Assembly: GCA_050736615.1 (NCBI GenBank)
Contig: JBOHWL010000120.1
Coordinates: 1-18,518 of the forward strand
From: JBOHWJ01 sp050736615
GTDB lineage: Bacteria > Desulfobacterota > Binatia > Binatales > Binataceae
Direction: 5' to 3'
DNA: 18,518 nucleotides
Every line of letters starts with the position of its first letter. Position 1 is the first letter of the stretch. The translations under genes were made by a program, and so were the position numbers. Shown here one piece after another: positions 14,754-18,518 of the stretch. The notes beneath the pieces were generated by a model. That model was not told the origin of the DNA. It saw nothing but the letters and a program-made list of their open reading frames with translations, and searched no databases.

Positions 14754-16013
14754 ATGCCGAATCAGCCGCGCATGCTCGAAGGCTACCGTGTGTTGGATTT
14801 TACCCAATTCGTCGCAGGGCCGACTTGTACGCGGCTACTGGCCGAAATGGGTGCCGAGGTGATCAAGCTCGAACTCGCCCCCGCAGGCGACCGCGTGCGC
14901 GCCGGCGGGCTTAAATCGCTCAAGCCCGAATTTAAGGATTCGACGCATAGCACCTATTACCTGCAACACAATCACAGCAAGCTCAGCTTCGCCATCGACC
15001 TGAAACGGCCGGGTGCGCGTGAATTAGTCATGTCGATGATTCCGCGGATCGATGTGATCGTCGAGAATTACGCGCCGGGCGTGATCAAGCGGCTCGGCTT
15101 CGCCTACGAGGATGTGAAAAAGGTCAATCCGAAGATCATCATGTGCTCGATCTCGATGGCGGGGCAGACCGGACCGCTGTCGTACAAAGCCGGCTACGAC
15201 TATATGGGTCAGGCCTATGCCGCCATCACCGACGGCATCGGAGAGCCAGACCGCGCGCCCGCCATTACGACCATGGCGATCGGCGACGTTTCAACCGGCG
15301 TGGCGGCGGCGATGGCGGTGGGTTTCGCGCTGATTCATCGCGAGCGGACTGGCGAAGGGCAATATCTCGATGCCTCACTGCTCGATACGTACTTCCATAT
15401 GCACGAGGTCAACGTGCCGATGGTCTCGTTGCGCGGCGACAAGTTCAAACCCACCCGCAGCGGTTCGCTCCATCCGCAAGGCGGCCCGACCGGAATCTTC
15501 CATTATCGCGGCGACCAGTACGTTTATATCACCGTCGTGCCGCATCAATGGTCGCAATTTGTCAAGGCGCTCGGCATGCCGGAACTGGGCGCCGATCCGC
15601 GCTTTCGCAGCGCGCGCGGCCGTCGCGACAATAACGAAGCTTTGAGGGATATCATCGAGCGGTGGCTGAGTGAATTTCCAACCCGCGATGATGCCTTGGC
15701 GGCGTTGGACAAGGAGCGTGTCCCGTGCGCGCCGGTGCTGACGATCAATGAGGCAATTAAGCATCCCCATCTCAACGAGCGCAAAACGGTGCGATGGATC
15801 GAGGATCCGGAACTCGGCAAAGTCGCGATTCCCGCCGTGCCCGTGAAGTTCTCGGCCTGGCCCGACCGCATCCAGCTCAGGTCGGCGCGGCTGGGAGAGG
15901 ATAACGAGCGCGTGCTCGGCGAACTACTCGATTTGCCGCCGGAGAAGATCAAGCAGCTCTATGCGGACGGTGTTTTGGTACGTGATCGCACCTTGGAAAA
16001 ACCAACGGCGTAG
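14754..16013 (+). CDS. CaiB/BaiF (class III) CoA-transferase, copy 3
   Basis: A 419-residue class III CoA-transferase of standard form. It shows MLEGYRVLDFTQFVAGPTCTRLLAEMGAEVIKLE at the N-terminus (7-40; shown only as a guide to the fold) and the catalytic Asp178 in AIGDVSTGVAAA. HRERTGEGQYLDASLLD and a C-terminal domain with the family's GADPRF block follow. Unlike copy 2, its Asp-Val-Ser-Thr-Gly loop is canonical, so it is the best candidate for a fully active homodimer. It has its own ribosome site (GGAGG before ATG 14754) and is separated from copy 2 by 232 bp. It may therefore be transcribed independently or at a different level. A strong terminator lies just downstream. Confidence 0.92.
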   Translation: MPNQPRMLEGYRVLDFTQFVAGPTCTRLLAEMGAEVIKLELAPAGDRVRAGGLKSLKPEFKDSTHSTYYLQHNHSKLSFAIDLKRPGARELVMSMIPRIDVIVENYAPGVIKRLGFAYEDVKKVNPKIIMCSISMAGQTGPLSYKAGYDYMGQAYAAITDGIGEPDRAPAITTMAIGDVSTGVAAAMAVGFALIHRERTGEGQYLDASLLDTYFHMHEVNVPMVSLRGDKFKPTRSGSLHPQGGPTGIFHYRGDQYVYITVVPHQWSQFVKALGMPELGADPRFRSARGRRDNNEALRDIIERWLSEFPTRDDALAALDKERVPCAPVLTINEAIKHPHLNERKTVRWIEDPELGKVAIPAVPVKFSAWPDRIQLRSARLGEDNERVLGELLDLPPEKIKQLYADGVLVRDRTLEKPTA

Positions 16014-16040
16014 ACGTTAACCAAAAAAATTTCTTCTGCA

Positions 16041-16090
16041 CGGCGGTGGGATTGGCGCGTCAGCGTTCATGCCCGCCGCCGATTTTTTTT
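16041..16090 (+). terminator. Strong intrinsic terminator after the CoA-transferase cluster
   Basis: CGGCGGTGGG (16041-16050) pairs with CCCGCCGCCG (16072-16081) with one G-U pair and a 21-nt loop. Eight Ts follow (16083-16090). A run of seven As at 16023-16029 precedes it, so it could also stop leftward transcripts. It marks the right end of the acyl-CoA cluster. Confidence 0.85.
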
Positions 16091-16132
16091 CCACCTCGGA
16101 CCCGCAAGGGTGAAATTAGCTTCGCGATGCTG

Positions 16133-16228
16133 GATCAAGACCACTCACACGCTTGATCAGACAAAAGAGCACTGCATTACCTGCCACAGAAGAGAATAAT
16201 TGACAGCGAGCCGACGAATCCGTAAACG
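16133..16228 (+). promoter_or_regulatory. Candidate operator and promoter of the GIY-YIG gene
   Basis: GATCAAG/CTTGATC (16133-16139 and 16152-16158) is a perfect inverted repeat with a 12-nt spacer. Downstream, TTGACA (16200-16205) is a perfect -35 box. A weak -10 (TAAACG, 16223-16228) lies 17 bp after it, 38 bp before the GTG start. The layout suits a regulated accessory gene. Confidence 0.4.
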
Positions 16229-16265
16229 GCGCTACAGCACGTTCACAGAAGAATGAGAATCAAAC

Positions 16266-16865
16266 GTGGCAACACTTCCAGGCCAGCGTGCCCAATTCAC
16301 CTGGGCGCTACATCAGTACAACTTGGCTCAAGGCCCTGAGCAAAAAGCCCATTTTGCTAAGCGCATGGCGAGGTACATAACGGCGGCACCTGCCTGCGGG
16401 TTCACCGTGGAGGACGTGACGCAAGGGCAAGACTATCCGGCGGCTGACGTGAGCCAATACCTCAACGCGCCGGAGGATTCCGCACCCGAGACAGAAATAA
16501 GTGAGGGGCAAGCGCTCGAGGACATTTCCCAGGCGGTCGATGCGTCCGACGTTGTTCGTCTCGGCGAGGGTCCTGAATTTGTCTATGCGTATGGGTACCA
16601 ATGCGCGCCTGACCGGCTGAAAATCGGATTGACAAAAGTCGATCCGGTGCAGCGCATAGTCGCTCAAATCAGTACGGGTACGCCAGACAGGCCAGTTTTG
16701 TTTCTTGAAATCAGGACTCACGACTGCGGCTCACTTGAGCGCGCGATACATTCAATCCTGGAGTACCGAGGTTGCAAGGTTGTTGGCGGCGGCGACGAAT
16801 GGTTCAAAGCAAAGCGTGAAAATGTGACCGCTATCTACGAGTTCATCATCAACTCGCATGCTTGA
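16266..16865 (+). CDS. GIY-YIG nuclease-like protein (T5orf172/Mug113 type)
   Basis: A 199-residue protein. The C-terminal half (about 100-199) is a compact GIY-YIG domain of the T5orf172/Mug113 kind. It has FVYAYGY (105-111), LKIGLTK (118-124), Arg130, the acidic Glu158 in SLERAIHSIL, and the closing GGGDEWFKAKRENV (174-187). These domains occur in phage proteins and alone in bacteria, and may nick DNA. The N-terminal ~95 residues (MATLPGQRAQFTWALHQYNL...) are helical and acidic toward the end, and match no family I recognise. The GTG start at 16266 has only a weak purine-rich site before it. It sits beyond the terminator, next to gene remnants, so it is probably horizontally acquired. Nuclease activity is inferred from motif positions. 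Confidence 0.75.
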   Translation: MATLPGQRAQFTWALHQYNLAQGPEQKAHFAKRMARYITAAPACGFTVEDVTQGQDYPAADVSQYLNAPEDSAPETEISEGQALEDISQAVDASDVVRLGEGPEFVYAYGYQCAPDRLKIGLTKVDPVQRIVAQISTGTPDRPVLFLEIRTHDCGSLERAIHSILEYRGCKVVGGGDEWFKAKRENVTAIYEFIINSHA

Positions 16866-16893
16866 GCCTCGGGACTGACGGGGAGCAACGGGT

Positions 16894-17076
16894 ATGAAGA
16901 AGAGCGGGTCGCAGGAAACCAAGTCTCCTTCGCAACTGATAGATGCGAGAATCAAGGAGCTGGGCGACTGGCGGGGCCAGATGCTCAGCCGGCTCCGTAG
17001 CTTAATCAAGGAAGCCGATCCCGAAGTCGTCGAAGAGTGGAAGTGGAGAGGGGTTTGTTTAAAAGCTTCCTTGTGA
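16894..17076 (+). pseudogene. Truncated DUF1801-like gene
   Basis: The 60-residue product matches the first ~55 residues of DUF1801 (YdhG/CyaY-like fold) proteins: QLIDARIKELGDWRGQMLSRLRSLIKEADPEVVEEWKWRGV is the well-conserved N-terminal block. Intact family members are about 120-140 residues and continue with a conserved W-x-x-[DE]-G-I-x-C-x-G-E segment. Here the frame ends after WRGVCLKASL, so the second half is missing. A good ribosome site (GGGGAG, 16879-16884) precedes ATG 16894. A deletion or a foreign insertion right after the WRG codons would explain the sequence. It lies 28 bp behind the GIY-YIG gene. Confidence 0.75.
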
Positions 17077-17261
17077 TGGACCTATCGTACTATTCCAACG
17101 AATTTGCCGTGCTTTCGAAAGAAGAATTAATCCGCGAAGGCGGCATGGTCATTCCTTCTGATGAGATAGATGCTCTGCTACAGGCAAATTCCCCCAAGGA
17201 AGTAGCGGATTTCATAGTTAAGCTGCTAGTTCCTTACAGGATCAGATGCCAGTTTGCATGA
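17076..17261 (+). CDS. Small unrecognised ORF after the DUF1801 remnant
   Basis: A 61-residue reading frame starting at ATG 17076, which overlaps the stop of the DUF1801 remnant (TGATG). The product is acidic and helix-prone, with EELIREGGMVIPSDEIDALLQANSPKEVADFIVKLL in its middle. I do not recognise it and see no ribosome site. The frame continues upstream to 17037 in the +1 frame of the remnant. It may be an unrelated fragment brought next to the truncated gene, or a real small protein. Confidence 0.35.
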   Translation: MDLSYYSNEFAVLSKEELIREGGMVIPSDEIDALLQANSPKEVADFIVKLLVPYRIRCQFA

Positions 17262-17452
17262 TTGCCCACTTTTGCAAACTCACGCGCGAGGCCGCGCAAT
17301 TCCATCAGCTCCAGAGTCCGCGCCTGCACCGCGATTGCCCGCGATGTCCTTTTCGGGGTCTCCGCTTTATCGATAATTCGCAGCGGAACGCCGAAGCGAC
17401 CGAGCTCGAGCGCCGCCGTCACCCCAGTGGGCACCGCCCCAACAATCAGCAT
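17234..17452 (-). pseudogene. N-terminal remnant of a FAD-dependent monooxygenase
   Basis: The 72 residues match the start of flavoprotein monooxygenases of the phenol/pentachlorophenol hydroxylase group. The dinucleotide motif is MLIVGAVPTGVTAALELGRFGV, then RIIDKAETPKRTSRAIAVQARTLELMELRGL. Intact enzymes have about 400-600 residues, so about 85% is missing. The FAD motif itself is damaged: GAGPTG has become GAVPTG, losing the second invariant glycine. No ribosome site precedes the ATG, and the match ends near GNHA, before the stop. It is a dead fragment. Confidence 0.8.
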
Positions 17453-17531
17453 CGTTGGAGCGGTTGAGCCATTTGAAATATCTTCGGCGCCGCTGATCTA
17501 TTATCAGCTTCGGAATGCGGACGGATTTTTT

Positions 17532-17552
17532 CGCAAGCCGTTAAGGCTTGCG
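17532..17552. other. Perfect hairpin overlapping the DUF169 stop codon
   Basis: CGCAAGCC (17532-17539) and GGCTTGCG (17545-17552) are exact complements with a 5-nt loop holding the DUF169 stop (TTA on +). In the leftward transcript the stem is followed by A residues, not U, so it is not a canonical terminator. It may protect the 3' end. Confidence 0.45.
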
Positions 17553-18359
17553 GGCGGGATGCGTCTGGTCGCGGACGATTAGTTGCTTCATCAAATCCTG
17601 GTAGGTTTTCGGCATCGTCACCGTGTCGCGCATCGCGACTGTGATCGGATAGCGGATGCCGCCTTTGTGCGTGCCTTCGAGTCCTTCCACAATCTCGCCG
17701 GCGCAGCGCCATGGAAATGCGAATACCATTTCGGTGTCCTGCGCCATCCCGAAGACACGATCGCCGGTACACGGCAGGATTACCTTAGGCTCGTCCGTGC
17801 GCATGGTCTGGATCACGATTTCAGCACAATCGAGACGGCCGCCGGTGGTACTGACCACCCGCCCGCCATGCTGATACAGTGCGGCGTGCACCAGCCGCAG
17901 TACCTGCGCGCTGTTGGCGTAAACGGCGACGACGTGCGGCTCGAATTGCGCGCGATTAAGCGGCGCCACGCAAACATAATCGTAAGCGCCCGGTTCGAAT
18001 TTCCAGGTATCGGCTTCCAGCTTCGCGGCCGCGCCTTCGTCTTTGCAATACATGCCCAGTGCCGCATAGCCCTTGAGGTATTCGTCGTTAGGCTTGCGAA
18101 AACCGAATGCGATGGCGGAGAGCGGACAGATAACGTCGTCGCGGCCCACCGCGATACCCCATCCATAGCGGCGTGCGATACCAATTGACTGGCACACGAT
18201 CCAGTTTTCCTTGAAGCTTTGGCTTGGCACGCGCACATCGGGCGGCAATTCCTCGCCCGGCTTAAGCATCCGAATTGCCAGGGGAAAAGTATCCGGCCGC
18301 ACCAGGCGGGCAATCACCTCGTCGATTTTTTTGAGCGTATCGGCAGTCCGCGCTTCCAT
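17541..18359 (-). CDS. DUF169 family protein
   Basis: A 272-residue member of DUF169 (ArCR), a widespread family without established function. The usual conserved blocks are present: PLAIRMLKPGEELPPDV, the first cysteine in WIVCQSIGIARR, DVICPLSAIAFGF, the CAEIVI strand, and ILPCTGDRVFGMAQDTEMVFAFP, followed by HKGGIRYPI. At least four conserved cysteines suggest metal or cofactor binding. The family is often found near corrinoid, redox or acyl-CoA genes. ATG 18359 is chosen because GGAGG lies 6 nt before it; an in-frame TTG at 18377 overlaps that site. It lies 49 bp downstream of the partial gene at the window edge on the same strand, and is probably cotranscribed. Confidence 0.85.
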   Translation of the reverse strand: MEARTADTLKKIDEVIARLVRPDTFPLAIRMLKPGEELPPDVRVPSQSFKENWIVCQSIGIARRYGWGIAVGRDDVICPLSAIAFGFRKPNDEYLKGYAALGMYCKDEGAAAKLEADTWKFEPGAYDYVCVAPLNRAQFEPHVVAVYANSAQVLRLVHAALYQHGGRVVSTTGGRLDCAEIVIQTMRTDEPKVILPCTGDRVFGMAQDTEMVFAFPWRCAGEIVEGLEGTHKGGIRYPITVAMRDTVTMPKTYQDLMKQLIVRDQTHPARKP

Positions 18360-18408
18360 CTCAAGCCTCCGCGACAAATACTTTCTTATCGGCTTAGACG
18401 TCTTTCAT

Positions 18409-18518
18409 TTACGCGGACTCCTCCAAGAGCGTATGCAAGGCGTCAATCAAAGTGCCGACGGTTTTAAGTGAGGTGGCATCCAGATTGCTAGAATTGTCTT
18501 CACCCGCCAGGGTTATCC
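18409..18518 (-). CDS. 3' end of a gene resembling an acyl carrier protein C-terminus (partial)
   Basis: An open frame enters from the right edge and stops at TAA 18409-18411. The readable 35 residues end in NLDATSLKTVGTLIDALHTLL plus EESA. The spacing (an LDATSLKTVG turn then a Leu/Ile-rich amphipathic helix) resembles the last helix of acyl/peptidyl carrier proteins. The phosphopantetheine serine would lie outside the window, so the call cannot be confirmed. The frame starts two bases inside the window edge. Confidence 0.4.
   Translation of the reverse strand, partial: ITLAGEDNSSNLDATSLKTVGTLIDALHTLLEESA

Noticed and set aside
14740..14760. GGTTCGAATC, like a tRNA T-loop
   Set aside because: The flanks do not pair as a T-stem and no acceptor, D or anticodon arms are found upstream; it is the leader of the third CoA-transferase.

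Overview
This looks like a GC-rich chromosomal segment from an environmental bacterium with a large acyl-CoA metabolism. It holds an acyl-CoA dehydrogenase, an SDR dehydrogenase, an SCP-x-type thiolase with its DUF35 partner, and three different class III (CaiB/BaiF) CoA-transferases. LexA, TatA and an Isc-type ferredoxin are housekeeping genes. There is no rRNA, tRNA or phage/IS gene to fix the taxon. By gene style I would guess an uncultured deltaproteobacterial lineage (for example Desulfobacterota or Binatota), but this is inference only.

Layout. 1-584: a small cupin protein (+). 775-2855 (-): acyl-CoA dehydrogenase followed by an SDR, overlapping by 4 bp. 3102-4235 (-): a [2Fe-2S] ferredoxin followed by an NAD(P)H-dependent reductase, a complete short electron-transfer chain. 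A 396-bp divergent intergenic region with two clear palindromes separates it from lexA (4632-5240, +). 5437-6306 (-): a soluble orphan histidine kinase. 6610-6819 (-): tatA. 6820-7256: noncoding DNA with two adjacent palindromic repeat elements. 7257-10276 (-): a tight three-gene operon encoding a coiled-coil protein, a degenerate P-loop ATPase-like protein, and an intact ATPase of the BrxC/BrxD (DUF2791) type. 10432-16013 (+): thiolase, DUF35 Zn-ribbon/OB protein, CoA-transferase, CoA-transferase, and, after a 232-bp gap, a third CoA-transferase. A strong intrinsic terminator follows at 16041-16090. 16266-17452: an accessory patch with a GIY-YIG nuclease-like gene, a truncated DUF1801 gene, an unrecognised small ORF and a remnant of a FAD monooxygenase. 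17541-18359 (-): a DUF169 protein, preceded at the window edge by the 3' end of a gene whose product resembles the C-terminus of an acyl carrier protein.

How the genes may work together. The CoA-transferases would activate an organic acid by moving CoA from a donor thioester. The dehydrogenase and SDR could oxidise the acyl-CoA, and the thiolase/DUF35 pair could cleave a 3-keto (perhaps branched or sterol-like) acyl-CoA. The substrate cannot be read from the sequence.

The most interesting candidate for an undescribed system is the operon at 7257-10276. It has a BREX-type ATPase, a probable inactive paralogue and a coiled-coil protein, but no recognisable BREX methyltransferase, phosphatase (PglZ) or helicase. 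It sits between metabolic genes and is flanked by repeat elements.
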